This document shows, one piece after another, positions 7,590-15,894 of a stretch of DNA of 21,213 nucleotides (the stretch's first letter is position 1; each line of letters starts with the position of its first letter). The stretch comes from Alsobacter sp964544365 (GTDB lineage: Bacteria; Pseudomonadota; Alphaproteobacteria; Rhizobiales; Beijerinckiaceae), in the NCBI GenBank assembly GCA_964544365.1, contig CAZJCW010000049.1, positions 1-21,213 on the forward strand, read 5' to 3'. The notes under the pieces were generated by a model, which was not told the DNA's origin, ran no database searches, and saw nothing but the letters and a program-made list of their open reading frames with translations. A program made the translations under genes and the position numbers.

Positions 7590-8327
7590 TCAGCCTCCCG
7601 CGCGGGGGAAGACGGCGGTTCCGCTCATCCCCGGCCGGACCCGGCCATCCCGGGTCTCGAGGACTCCGAACACCTTCACGGTCTGGCTCACGGGATCGAC
7701 CACACCGCCGAGCCGAACGATCGTGGCGTTCAGTGGCATGGCCGTTTCGTCGACCCTGAACACGAAGGAATCGCCGACGGCGAGCCAGCCCAGCCAGCGC
7801 GATGGCGCGATCAACTCGATCTCGATCCGCTCGAGGTCCACGATGCGCATCAGCGGACCCGAAGGAGAGGCAATCTCGAAGGGGTTGGCCATGGTTTCGA
7901 CAACCACGCCCGCGAAAGGTGCCCGGATCGTGCAGCCCGCCAGCCGGGCGCGGCCGGCGGCGAGGTCCGCCTCGGCGCGGTCGACCCTGGCGCCGGAAAT
8001 GACGATGTCCCGTGAGCCGATCGCCTTGTGCCGCTCGAGTGAGCGATTCCCCTCATGGGTGGCCCGGGCAACGACCAGTTCGGCCTCCAGCGCCGCGACT
8101 TCCGCCTCGTTCCTTGCGCAATCGAACCCGACCAGCACGGCGCCGCCCGGAAAGACGTGTCCTTCGCGGAACGGCATGGTGATGATCCGCGCGGCGAGTT
8201 CACCGGCGACGGTCACCTCGCCGAGCGACCTGAGCACGCCTCGCGTTTGGGGCTTCTCCTGCGCCGCAAGCGGCGCAGGGAGGACGCCGGCGACGAACGC
8301 CAGCGTGGCGAGGGCCCGCCGCATCAC
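7590..8327 (-). CDS. Periplasmic adaptor (membrane fusion) protein, HlyD/RND-adaptor type
   Basis: A 245-residue exported protein. A Sec signal peptide (RRALATLAFVAGVLPAPLAAQ) precedes a barrel-sandwich fold: the first lipoyl half is around AARIITMPFREGHVFPGGAVL and the second is CTIRAPFAGVVVETM, with a short coiled-coil hairpin between them. A beta-barrel follows and the protein ends in GRVRPGMSGTAVF. Such adaptors bridge an inner-membrane component to a TolC channel. It is smaller than typical RND adaptors (about 350-400 residues) and lacks most of the membrane-proximal domain. The start is either GTG at 8327 (4-nt overlap with the TolC gene) or the ATG three bases later, where TGATG couples it to the TolC stop. 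It is probably a second periplasmic ring component beside the GAF/HlyD protein. Confidence 0.85.
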   Translation of the reverse strand: MMRRALATLAFVAGVLPAPLAAQEKPQTRGVLRSLGEVTVAGELAARIITMPFREGHVFPGGAVLVGFDCARNEAEVAALEAELVVARATHEGNRSLERHKAIGSRDIVISGARVDRAEADLAAGRARLAGCTIRAPFAGVVVETMANPFEIASPSGPLMRIVDLERIEIELIAPSRWLGWLAVGDSFVFRVDETAMPLNATIVRLGGVVDPVSQTVKVFGVLETRDGRVRPGMSGTAVFPRAGG

Positions 8328-9850
8328 ATGCCGCCTTTCGCCGGAGCGCGGATGCCGGCCTGCCGGAACGCCCGGGCGACATCGCCGAGCGAGGCATTGT
8401 TCACGTCGGGATAGGGATCCCGTCCCAGGCTGGTCAGGATTGCGGCATAGGCCGACTGCGCGTCGGCCACCGCAACGTCGTGGCGCGCGCGCGCCAGCAG
8501 GGCCGCCAGTCTTTCGCGCACGACTTCGCTTTCGCCCGACATCTGCGCGCTGGCGGCGGAGGCCTTCAGCCGCTCGAGCAGTTGCGACTGGACCGTGGAG
8601 TAGCGGCCGAGCGTTTCGGCGCGGCGCTGGGCCATCTGGTAGCGCACCCGGCTGACATGGACCTGGAGCGCGACGGTCGCCAGCGTCGCCTTCAGCCGCT
8701 CCTCGCGCAGGTCGGCGTTGGCATCCAGCTCGGCCTTGGTGACGGGATAGGTGGCGAGCCTGATGATGTTCCAGCTGGCGCGGGCGCCCCAGCCCACCCA
8801 GTCATTGGCCCAGGTGTAGCTGTTCGACGTGTAGCTCGGCCCCGCGGTGAGGCTGATGCCGGGCAGGAGTTCGAGAAGGGCCTTGGTGCCGTCGAGTTCG
8901 CCGATCCGCTGGTCATAGAGCGCCTCGCGGACTTCGGCGCGCTGCGTGATCGCCTCCTTCACGAGGGCCTGCGGATCGCTCGAAACGGAGGGCAACGCAT
9001 GGCCCTTCGGACGCACCAGCGTGAAGCGCGTGCCCGGCGGCAGGTTCATCAGCGCCGCCAGCTGGTTTCGCGCAGCCGCGACGTCGCTTTCGACGCTCTG
9101 CAGGCGGTCCACGATCTCGTAGACCTCGCGCTGGTAGGTGAGGGCCACGACCGGCGGCATCTGCCCTTCCATCGCCAGCCGTTGCGCGTTGTCGAGCGCG
9201 CCGCGGACCTCGCGCTCGAGCGCCCGAAGCTCCTTGCCGAGATACTCGGCCGCCAGCGCCCGCCAGTAGGCGGTACGGACTTCCTCCACCACCCGCGCCA
9301 TGATCCGGCGCCGCTGCTCCTGCGCGATCAGGGCCCGGTCCCCCGCCTGGCGGGCCCGCACATAGGACAGGCCGAAGTCGAGCACGTTCCACGACATGGC
9401 GAGGTCGCGCGTGCGGATGTCGAGGTCCTGCGACGTCGACGTCTGCAGCGAGACCCGGCCCGTCTCGATGTCCCGGCTGTAGCTCGCGTCATACACGTTG
9501 CGGCCGGCATAGCCCGCATTGGCGGCGATCTGAGGCAGCGCCGACAGGCTCTCGGACGTGATCTTGCGGGTCTGCAGCACCGTTTCCAGCTGCGCGACCC
9601 GGTTGTCCAGGTTGTAAAGGACGGCGCGGGCCATGGCCTCCGCGAGATCGATCGGTCGCGTCACGGGCTCCTGCCCCGCCGAAGCCGATGCAAGCTTCTC
9701 CTCCGCGGACGCGGCGATCTGCGCCGACGTCAACGGGTCGGGTGCCAGCGTACAGCCTGCCGCCGCCAGGAGGGCCGCTGCCGCGACCGTCACTTTCAGG
9801 ATGGGGAAAAGCGGCCGGACCGCGCCGGCGGCAAGATGTCTGGACATCAT
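8324..9850 (-). CDS. TolC-family outer-membrane channel lipoprotein
   Basis: A 508-residue outer-membrane factor. From the ATG chosen here a lipoprotein signal ends at LLAAAGC, with the lipidated Cys at residue 33. Two long alpha-helical repeats typical of TolC/NodT-type proteins follow (IDLAEAMARAVLYNLDNRVAQLE and QALVKEAITQRAEVREA each begin a repeat), separated by beta-strand segments such as LPGISLTAGPSYTSNSYTWAND. The frame is open up to a GTG at 9883, but the ATG at 9850 is preferred because GGAAAG lies 8 nt upstream and the signal peptide then has normal length. It is the first gene of the four-gene unit and overlaps the next gene by 1-4 nt. It would form the outer-membrane exit duct. 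No dedicated ATPase or proton-driven pump accompanies it. Confidence 0.88.
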   Translation of the reverse strand: MMSRHLAAGAVRPLFPILKVTVAAAALLAAAGCTLAPDPLTSAQIAASAEEKLASASAGQEPVTRPIDLAEAMARAVLYNLDNRVAQLETVLQTRKITSESLSALPQIAANAGYAGRNVYDASYSRDIETGRVSLQTSTSQDLDIRTRDLAMSWNVLDFGLSYVRARQAGDRALIAQEQRRRIMARVVEEVRTAYWRALAAEYLGKELRALEREVRGALDNAQRLAMEGQMPPVVALTYQREVYEIVDRLQSVESDVAAARNQLAALMNLPPGTRFTLVRPKGHALPSVSSDPQALVKEAITQRAEVREALYDQRIGELDGTKALLELLPGISLTAGPSYTSNSYTWANDWVGWGARASWNIIRLATYPVTKAELDANADLREERLKATLATVALQVHVSRVRYQMAQRRAETLGRYSTVQSQLLERLKASAASAQMSGESEVVRERLAALLARARHDVAVADAQSAYAAILTSLGRDPYPDVNNASLGDVARAFRQAGIRAPAKGGM

Positions 9851-10276
9851 CGAAACGACTTTCCGGTAATGAATTGCCGCCACCGGATGCGACCGCCACG
9901 GGACCAGTGAATCGACCGGGTCGTGTCGTTGACGCAGCTATGGCAGGAGGGAAAACCCCTCGATACGAACGCAAACGAAATAATAAGAAGCCAAGTGTCT
10001 GTCCGGAGAGCCTCGAAACCGATGGATCACCCGATTCAACGAATGGGATGTTGCCCAATCTACGTTCGGAGTCAACGACTGCGACAATGGCGAGAACTTA
10101 TTCGGTTAAGCTACTTTTGATTGTATTGGCCTCAATCCAGTGAATGCCTTTCAACTGTGAGTGGGCTGAATTTCCACCTCGGCGCTCGAAAACGTGATCA
10201 ATGAACGCTTGGCAGCCGTTGAAACTACCCTAGGTTGCGCTCGGGTTGATGCTGATCAATCAGGGAGGACTGTTGC
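9851..10276. other. AT-richer divergent intergenic region
   Basis: This 426-bp stretch separates the export operon (minus) from the MBL hydrolase gene (plus). The part from about 9960 to 10230 is visibly lower in GC than the flanking genes (about 43% in 10081-10140), and it should hold both promoters. I could not find a well-matched sigma-70 or sigma-54 promoter on either strand. A short inverted repeat TTGAT-GCTG-ATCAA lies about 20 bp before the MBL start. Short open frames here (for example 9923-10120, plus) have no ribosome-binding site and codon use unlike the neighbours. Confidence 0.6.
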
Positions 10277-11239
10277 ATGTCGATCACACGTCGCACAATG
10301 ATGGCGGGAACTGCCGCCGCGGGTGCTGCTCTGGCCGCCGGGGTTCCGGCTCTCGCCAAGGCGCCGCTTTCCAACCAGCAGGCGCCGGGCTTCCACCGCT
10401 TCAAGATCGGCTCGTTCGAGGTGACGGCCATCCATGACGGCGCCGCCCAGCGTGACATGCCCAAGGGCTTCGTCCGCAACGCCTCGGATGCCGAGGTCGC
10501 CGCGGCCTTCGCCGAGGTCGGTCTGCCTGCCGACAAGCTCACGATCACGTTCACGACCATCGTCGTCAACACGGGCGACCGCGTCATCCTCATCGACACG
10601 GGCAACGCCACCGGCGGCACCGTCGGCAATACGGCGAAGAACCTCGCCGCGGCCGGCATCCAGCCGGGCGACGTCGACGTGGTGGCGATCAGCCATTTCC
10701 ACGGCGACCACATCGGCGGCGTGCGCGGCGCCGACAACAACCTCGTCTATCCCAACGCCGAGATCGTCGTCTCGGAAGCCGAGTGGGCGCACTGGATGGA
10801 CGACGCCAAGATGAACGCGGCTCCCGAGGCCGGGCGCGGCGGCTTCCAGCTTGCCCGCCGCCAGTTCGGTCCGGTCGCTGACAAGGTCCGCAAGGTCGCG
10901 TGGGAAAAGGAGATCGTCCCCGGCGTCACCGCGGTGCAGGCCGCCGGCCACACCCCGGGCCACACCGCGTTCCTCATCGCCTCGGGCAACCAGCAGATGA
11001 TGTTCGTCGGCGACATCACCAACCATCCGGGCATCTTCGCCCGTCGCCCCGAGTGGCAGGCGATCTTCGACATGGATCCGCAGATGGCGATCGCCACGCG
11101 CAAGAAGCTGCTCGACCGCGCTGCGGCCGACAAGATCCGCGTGTCGTTCTACCATGCCCCGTTCCCGGCCACCGGCTTCGTGGTGAAGGACGGCGCGGGC
11201 TACGACTTCCTGCCGGCCCTGTGGTCCGGCACGCTCTGA
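10277..11239 (+). CDS. Tat-exported metallo-beta-lactamase-fold hydrolase
   Basis: A 320-residue periplasmic MBL-fold enzyme. The N-terminus SITRRTMMAGTAAAGAALAAG is a twin-arginine signal (R5, R6), so it is probably exported folded with its metals. The dinuclear zinc motif is complete: H140-F-H142-G-D144-H145, H229 (GHTPGH), D246 (FVGDITNH) and H293. The overall pattern (FTTIVVNTGDRVILIDTGN, ISHFHGDHIGGV) resembles the methyl-parathion-hydrolase/AiiA-like group, which includes organophosphate hydrolases and lactonases; the substrate cannot be assigned. GGAGG lies 8 nt before the ATG. It is a single-gene unit closed by a strong terminator at 11287-11319. Confidence 0.9.
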   Translation: MSITRRTMMAGTAAAGAALAAGVPALAKAPLSNQQAPGFHRFKIGSFEVTAIHDGAAQRDMPKGFVRNASDAEVAAAFAEVGLPADKLTITFTTIVVNTGDRVILIDTGNATGGTVGNTAKNLAAAGIQPGDVDVVAISHFHGDHIGGVRGADNNLVYPNAEIVVSEAEWAHWMDDAKMNAAPEAGRGGFQLARRQFGPVADKVRKVAWEKEIVPGVTAVQAAGHTPGHTAFLIASGNQQMMFVGDITNHPGIFARRPEWQAIFDMDPQMAIATRKKLLDRAAADKIRVSFYHAPFPATGFVVKDGAGYDFLPALWSGTL

Positions 11240-11286
11240 CATCCCTGCGACGACCCGGCGCCTGACGGCGACGGTTGAACGCGAGA

Positions 11287-11319
11287 GGCCCGCGGCCGTG
11301 CCGCGGGCCTTCTTGTTTC
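11287..11319 (+). terminator. Rho-independent terminator after the MBL hydrolase gene
   Basis: A perfect 10-bp stem (GGCCCGCGGC / GCCGCGGGCC) with a CGT loop is followed by the T-rich tail TTCTTGTTT, 47 bp after the stop of the MBL gene. This is the clearest intrinsic terminator in the window and separates the MBL gene from the RidA-like gene. Confidence 0.85.
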
Positions 11320-11415
11320 CGGGCGTCGATCAGGCCGGCATGGCGCTTGGCAGCGCGTGGCACGCCTGTTGTATGCTGAGCGACGACAGCCCCGACGCTC
11401 GCCGCCAGAGGACCC

Positions 11416-11871
11416 ATGACCTCCGCTCCCGCCGCCCCCCTCGCCCGCTATGCCGCCTTCAAGCGCATGGGGGATTTCGTGTTCCTCTCGGGCATCATTG
11501 CCGTCGATCCGGCCCGCTCGCTGGTCGTGACGGGCTACCAGGACATCCCGCCCGAAGCCGCGCAGCTGATCGGCCGGACGGGAGAAATGTCGGTCGACGT
11601 GAAGGAAGGCCCCATCCTCGCGCAGAGCTGGTGGGTTCTCGACCGCATCCGCGCCACCGTGGAGAGCGCCGGCGGCTCGATGGCCGACGTGTTCAAGCTC
11701 GTCCAGTACTTCCGCGACCTGCGCGACTACCCGCACTACAACCGCGTGCGAAAGCTCTTCTTCCCGACGGATCCGCCCGTTTCGACGGTGGTGCAGGTGA
11801 CCGCCATGCTGCCCGACGAGCGGGTGCTCGTGGAGGTGGAGGCGACGGCCTATCTTCCGCTCAAGGGCTGA
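11416..11871 (+). CDS. RidA-family (YjgF/UK114) protein lacking the catalytic Arg
   Basis: A 151-residue protein with the RidA trimer fold: FKRMGDFVFLSGIIAVDP at the N-terminus, WWVLDRIRATVESAGGSMADVFKLVQYFRDL in the middle and VLVEVEATAYLP at the end. Canonical RidA removes reactive enamine/imine intermediates using an Arg in a P-x-R-S-x-V motif. The aligned stretch here is DPPVSTVVQV, so V122 replaces that Arg. It therefore probably belongs to an Arg-less Rid group (Rid4-7 type) and is not a classical 2-iminobutanoate deaminase. AGAGGA lies just upstream of the ATG. An FAD oxidase gene follows 144 bp downstream on the same strand, suggesting a shared catabolic role. A pathway-specific hydrolase or binding protein is possible. 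Confidence 0.85.
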   Translation: MTSAPAAPLARYAAFKRMGDFVFLSGIIAVDPARSLVVTGYQDIPPEAAQLIGRTGEMSVDVKEGPILAQSWWVLDRIRATVESAGGSMADVFKLVQYFRDLRDYPHYNRVRKLFFPTDPPVSTVVQVTAMLPDERVLVEVEATAYLPLKG

Positions 11872-12015
11872 GCCCGTCCCGCGCAAAACCCGCCGCACAC
11901 CGTCCTCGACACGCCGAGCGCCCAGCCCTCCCGCATGCCGCATGACGGACACCCCGGCCTCCACGCACGGTCGGAGCGCACGCCCGGCCCGAATCTCCGA
12001 AGGAACCGCCTTTCC

Positions 12016-13434
12016 ATGACGACGCCCCGCTACGACATCGAGGGCCTGAAGCGCCGGCTCGGCGGCATCAGGACCGAGGACAACCCCGCCCTGGTGAAGC
12101 AGAAGAGCCGCGACTTCTTCTGGTACTCGCCGAGGCTCAAGCGCCAGCTCGACGACGTCACCGGCGACATCGTCGTCTCGCCGGCCAGCGAGGCCGAAGT
12201 GCTGGCGACGCTCGCGGCGGCGCACGAACTCGCCATCCCGGTGACCCCGCGCGGGACCGGCACGGGCAACTACGGCCAGGCCATGCCGCTGTCCGGCGGC
12301 ATCGTCCTCGACCTGTCCGGCTTCAATGCCGTGAAGAGCGTCGGCCGCGGCCGGGTGGTCGCCGAGCCCGGCGCCGTCATGGCGAGGATCGACGAGGTGA
12401 CGCGCCCGCAGTCGCAGCAGGAACTGCGCCTTCACCCCTCGACCTACGCCACGGCGACCATCGGTGGCTTTGTCGCCGGCGGCTCCGGCGGCGTCGGGTC
12501 GATCCGCTGGGGCGGGCTGCGCGACTTCGGCAACATCATCCGGCTTCGCGTGGCGACCATGGAAGCGTCGCCGCGCATCCTGGAACTGGAGGGCGAGGAC
12601 CTCCACAAGGTGTCCCACGCCTACGGCACGAACGGCATCATCACCGAAGTCGAGATGCCGCTCGGTCCCGCCTTCGCCTGGGTCGACGTGATCGTCGGGT
12701 TCGACTCGCTCGAGCAGGCGACGGCCTATGCCAACACGCTGGGCGAGCAGGACGGCCTCCTGCTCAAGAACCTCGCGGTCATCGCCGCGCCGACGCCGCA
12801 CGACTACTTCCCGCGCCATCGCAAGTATCTCCCCCGCGAGAAGACCATCGCGATCGTGACGCTGGCCGACTTCGCGGTCGGGTCGATGATCGCGTTCACC
12901 GGGCGCTGGAAAGGCGCCGAGGTCCTGCTGCGAACGGATCGCCTGCCGCCCGAGGAACTGAAGGGCCTGCCGCCCGGCTTCGAACTGGCCTGGAACCACA
13001 CGACGTTGCGGGCGCTGCGCGTCGACCCGTCGATCACCTACCTGCAGGTGCTCTATCCCTTCCCGAACCAGGTGAACCTGGTGACGGCGATCCACGAGCG
13101 CTTCGGCGAGGAGGTGCCGGCGCATCTCGAGTTCGTGCGCTTCGACGGCAAGATCACCTGCTTCGGCCTGCCCCTCGTCCGCTTCACCACCGAGGAGCGG
13201 CTCGACGAGATCATGCGCATCCACGAGGACATGGGCGCGCCGATCTTCGACCCCCATCGCTATACACTGGAAGAAGGGGGCATGAAGCAGACCGACGAGA
13301 TCCAGCTCGCGTTCAAGCGCGAGGCGGACCCGCAGGGGCTGCTCAATCCGGGCAAGATGATCGCGTGGGAGGATCCGGCCTACGACTTCCGCTCCGGCAA
13401 GACGTTCCTCTTCAAGGGTCTGGAAGCCCGATGA
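12016..13434 (+). CDS. FAD-linked oxidase (GlcD/D-lactate dehydrogenase-like), copy A
   Basis: A 472-residue PCMH-type FAD-binding oxidoreductase. VTPRGTGTGNYGQAMPLSGGIVLDLS is the flavin-binding loop by pattern, and TIGGFVAGGSGGVGSIRWGG is the second FAD-contact stretch. The C-terminal FAD-linked oxidase domain ends with the family signature GLLNPGKM. Related enzymes oxidise 2-hydroxy acids such as glycolate or D-lactate. The start at 12016 is chosen for the AAGGA upstream; the frame is open back to 11935. It is coupled to the flavodoxin-fold gene by an ATGA overlap. The same two-gene pair recurs at 18344-20311, with shared blocks RDFFWYSP, GTGNYGQA, ELRLHPST, ATIGGFVAGGSGGVGS and WNHTTL. 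The substrate is unknown. Confidence 0.85.
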   Translation: MTTPRYDIEGLKRRLGGIRTEDNPALVKQKSRDFFWYSPRLKRQLDDVTGDIVVSPASEAEVLATLAAAHELAIPVTPRGTGTGNYGQAMPLSGGIVLDLSGFNAVKSVGRGRVVAEPGAVMARIDEVTRPQSQQELRLHPSTYATATIGGFVAGGSGGVGSIRWGGLRDFGNIIRLRVATMEASPRILELEGEDLHKVSHAYGTNGIITEVEMPLGPAFAWVDVIVGFDSLEQATAYANTLGEQDGLLLKNLAVIAAPTPHDYFPRHRKYLPREKTIAIVTLADFAVGSMIAFTGRWKGAEVLLRTDRLPPEELKGLPPGFELAWNHTTLRALRVDPSITYLQVLYPFPNQVNLVTAIHERFGEEVPAHLEFVRFDGKITCFGLPLVRFTTEERLDEIMRIHEDMGAPIFDPHRYTLEEGGMKQTDEIQLAFKREADPQGLLNPGKMIAWEDPAYDFRSGKTFLFKGLEAR

Positions 13435-14018
13435 AGGTGCTGGTGGTCTACTGCCACCCCTGCCCCGACAGCTTCGCCGCGGCGCTGCGCGATACCGTGC
13501 TCGCGGCGCTCGCCAAGGCCGGGCACGAAACGCGGCTGACCGACCTCTACGCGCAGGGCTTCGACCCCGTCATGGGCGAGGCGGAGCGGCGCGGCTACCA
13601 TACGCCGGTCGAGAACGAGGCGCCGGTGGCCGACCACCTGGCCGACCTGCGCTGGTGCGAGGGGCTGGTCTTCGTCTATCCGACATGGTGGTACGCCCAG
13701 CCCGCCATGCTGAAGGGGTGGCTCGACCGCGTCTGGATCCCGCACGCCACCTTCACGCTTCCCGAAGGCCGGGGTCCCATCGGGCGCGTGCTCACCAACA
13801 TCCGCAGCATCGCCGTCGTCACCACCCTGGGCTCCCCATGGTGGTGGTGGATGGTGATGGGTGCGCCCGGCCGGCGAATCCTTCTCTCGGGCTTCAAGCC
13901 GCTGGTGCACCCGACCTGCCGGTCCCGCTGGTTCGGGCTGCACCGGATGGACAGCCTCGGCCAGGTGGAGCGCGAGCGCTTCCTCGCCAAGGTCAGGGCG
14001 AGGATCGGCGCGATGTAG
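13431..14018 (+). CDS. Flavodoxin-fold NAD(P)H:quinone oxidoreductase-like protein, copy A
   Basis: A 195-residue member of the NQO/KefF/MdaB-like family. MKVLVVYCHPCPDSFAAAL is the phosphate-binding FMN/FAD loop, and FVYPTWWYAQPAMLKGWLDRV is the conserved central flavin-site segment. It probably moves electrons from NAD(P)H to a quinone or to its partner pathway. The ATG overlaps the oxidase stop (ATGA at 13431-13434), so translation is coupled. The segment GSPWWWWMVMGAPGRRILLSGF is unusually aromatic and hydrophobic and could favour membrane contact. A paralogue in the same relation to an FAD oxidase lies at 18344-18928. The genes converge on a GlcG-like gene 29 bp further on. Confidence 0.85.
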   Translation: MKVLVVYCHPCPDSFAAALRDTVLAALAKAGHETRLTDLYAQGFDPVMGEAERRGYHTPVENEAPVADHLADLRWCEGLVFVYPTWWYAQPAMLKGWLDRVWIPHATFTLPEGRGPIGRVLTNIRSIAVVTTLGSPWWWWMVMGAPGRRILLSGFKPLVHPTCRSRWFGLHRMDSLGQVERERFLAKVRARIGAM

Positions 14019-14021
14019 CCG

Positions 14022-14041
14022 GCGCGGGCGCAGCCCCGCGC
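14022..14041. terminator. GC-rich hairpin between convergent genes
   Basis: GCGCGGG-CGCAGC-CCCGCGC forms a 7-bp stem in the 29-bp gap between the convergent quinone-reductase-like and GlcG-like genes. Position suits a shared terminator, but there is no T-tract on either side, so support is weak. Confidence 0.3.
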
Positions 14042-14047
14042 AACACC

Positions 14048-14482
14048 TCACTGCCCCGTGTCGGCGACGAGCCCGGCCGCGGCGATGCCCGCCAGCGCGG
14101 CCTTCTCGTCGTTGTCCGACGTATCGCCGGAGATGCCGACCGCGCCGAGCAGCGCGCCGTCCGCATCGCGGACGAGGACGCCACCCGGCACCGGCACCAG
14201 CGGACCTTCGACGATTTCCATCAGCGCGCCGACGAAATGCGGCCGGTCCACCGCCATGCGGTGCAATGTCCGCGAGCCGACCCCGATGGCCACGGCTCCG
14301 AAAGCCTTGCCCCGGGCGATGTTGTCCCGCTTCAGGCTGGTGCCATCCTCGTTCGACAGGGCCTTCAGCGCGCCACGCGCATCGATCACGGCGACGCACA
14401 ACTTCTGCATGCCCGCGCCGCGGGCGTGTTCGAGCGCGGCGGCGGCGATGGTCTGGGCCTGGGCGAGGGTAAGGTCGGGCAT
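14048..14482 (-). CDS. GlcG/HbpS-family protein
   Basis: A 144-residue heme-binding-like GlcG/HbpS (DUF336) domain protein. LTLAQAQTIAAAALEHARGAGMQKLCVAVIDARGAL is the typical N-terminal helix and first strands; RDNIARGKAFGAVAIG and VPVPGGVLVRDADGALLGAVGISG complete the fold. GlcG is encoded beside glycolate oxidase genes in E. coli and its biochemical role is unclear; other members bind heme or cobalamin. It lies next to a GlcD-like oxidase here, although on the opposite strand. AGGGA lies 9 nt before the ATG. The 158 bp upstream (14483-14640), shared with the divergent amidohydrolase gene, should hold both promoters; I see no clear one. Confidence 0.88.
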   Translation of the reverse strand: MPDLTLAQAQTIAAAALEHARGAGMQKLCVAVIDARGALKALSNEDGTSLKRDNIARGKAFGAVAIGVGSRTLHRMAVDRPHFVGALMEIVEGPLVPVPGGVLVRDADGALLGAVGISGDTSDNDEKAALAGIAAAGLVADTGQ

Positions 14483-14640
14483 GGCGGCGTCCCTGAATGC
14501 GTGTCGGCGATGCGCGCATTATAGGCGAACCACGCCATCGCGGCTTCAACCCTCAGGACGAAGACCTTCTCCGAACATCGGAGTCCCGCCTGCCTGGACG
14601 CCCTGTCGCGGATGGGCCGTTTGGGTCTAGATTGCGGGCC

Positions 14641-15894
14641 ATGACAGTCGTTTCGCCCACCTCCCCGCACTCTGTTGCAACCCGTGCCCTGGCCCGCCTC
14701 GAGGCGCTGCGCGCCGTCACCGACGTGCCCGGCCAGATCCATCGCCTGTTCCTGTCCCCCGCGCACCGCCGTGCCGTCGACCTGACGGCCGCGATGATGC
14801 GCGAGGCCGGCTGCGATTCGGTCCATGTCGATGCGCTGGGCACGGTGGTCGGTCGCTACGAGGGGGCGGCTCCCGGCGCGCCGGCCCTGCTGGTCGGCTC
14901 GCACATCGATAGCGTGAAGGACGCGGGCGCCTATGACGGCACGTTGGGAGTCGTCGCCGGGATCGCTGTGGTCGAGGAGTTGAGGCAGCGCGGCGAGCGG
15001 CTGCCCTTCGCCGTCGAGGTGCTCGCATTCGGCGACGAGGAGAACGTGCGCTTTCCAACGAGCCTGTCGTCGTCGCGGGCGCTGGCGGGCACTTTCAATC
15101 TCGACTATCTCGACCGTCGCGACGAGGACGGGATCAGCTATCGCGACGCGCTGCTCGCGTTCGGCGGCGATCCCTCCGGCGTGCCGGCGCTGGCCCGGCG
15201 CGAACGCGATGTGATCGGCTACCTGGAGGTGCATATCGAGCAGGGTCCGGTCCTGGAGGCGGAGGGCCTGCCCGTCGGCATCGTGACCGCGATCAACGGC
15301 GCCAGCCGCCGCCGCGTGGATCTCACGGGGGAAGCCGGCCATGCCGGCACGGTTCCGATGGGCATGCGCCGCGATGCCCTCGCTGCGGCAGCCGAGATGG
15401 TGCTGGCGGTCGAAAGGCTGGGCGCGGCAACGCCGACCACCGTCGCGACGGTCGGCCGGCTGGCGGCGGAGCCGGGCGCCATCAACGTGGTGCCCGGAAA
15501 GGTCGTCTTCACGATCGACGCGCGCGGGCCGGACGATGAGGTCCGCGTCACGATGGTCGCGGCGATCGAAGCCGAGTTGCGCGCCATCGCCGGGCGGCGC
15601 GGCATCGCCATCTCCATCGAGAATTTCTACGAAGAGAAGGCTTGCCCCTGCGCGCCGGAGGCGATGGAAGCCCTGGCAGGGGCAGTGTCACGCCGGCAGT
15701 TGCCGGTGCGTCACCTTCCCTCGGGAGCCGGGCACGACGCCATGGCCATGGCGCCGCTCTGCCCGATCGGCATGATGTTCGTCCGGTGCAGGGGAGGCAT
15801 CAGCCACAACCCTGCCGAGCATGCGACGGCGGAGGACATCGAGACCGCCATCGCCGTTCTCATCGACGCAGTGCGGACTTACCGCGTCGCGTGA
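14641..15894 (+). CDS. Zn-dependent hydantoinase/carbamoylase-family amidohydrolase (allantoate amidohydrolase-like, M20)
   Basis: A 417-residue M20-type enzyme. Metal ligands and motifs are intact: H88 (VGSHIDSV), D99 (GAYDGTLGV), E133-E134 (FGDEENVRF), H198 (EVHIEQGPVLE) and H389 (GISHNPAE). SGAGHDAMAM near 361 and the dimerisation segment GEAGHAGTVPM near 230 are also typical. Relatives split N-carbamoyl groups from L-amino acids, allantoate or ureidoglycolate, releasing ammonia and CO2. The ATG at 14641 is chosen by homologous length, as the frame is open back to 14497; the ribosome-binding site is weak. Its TGA abuts the stop of the convergent acyltransferase gene with no intervening base. 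Allantoate, ureidoglycolate and beta-ureidopropionate cannot be distinguished by eye. Confidence 0.87.
   Translation: MTVVSPTSPHSVATRALARLEALRAVTDVPGQIHRLFLSPAHRRAVDLTAAMMREAGCDSVHVDALGTVVGRYEGAAPGAPALLVGSHIDSVKDAGAYDGTLGVVAGIAVVEELRQRGERLPFAVEVLAFGDEENVRFPTSLSSSRALAGTFNLDYLDRRDEDGISYRDALLAFGGDPSGVPALARRERDVIGYLEVHIEQGPVLEAEGLPVGIVTAINGASRRRVDLTGEAGHAGTVPMGMRRDALAAAAEMVLAVERLGAATPTTVATVGRLAAEPGAINVVPGKVVFTIDARGPDDEVRVTMVAAIEAELRAIAGRRGIAISIENFYEEKACPCAPEAMEALAGAVSRRQLPVRHLPSGAGHDAMAMAPLCPIGMMFVRCRGGISHNPAEHATAEDIETAIAVLIDAVRTYRVA

Noticed and set aside
9923..10120. Possible 65-residue peptide gene upstream of the export operon
   Set aside because: It begins at a GTG without a ribosome-binding site, has codon use unlike neighbouring genes and no leader-peptide or signal features.
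10210..10230. Possible sigma-54 promoter TTGGCAGCCGTTGAA before the MBL gene
   Set aside because: No GC doublet at the required distance from GG.
11200..13257. A long minus-strand open frame opposite the RidA-like and FAD oxidase genes
   Set aside because: Composition (many His, Arg, Asp, Gly) is typical of the complement of GC-rich genes; both plus-strand genes have clear family motifs.
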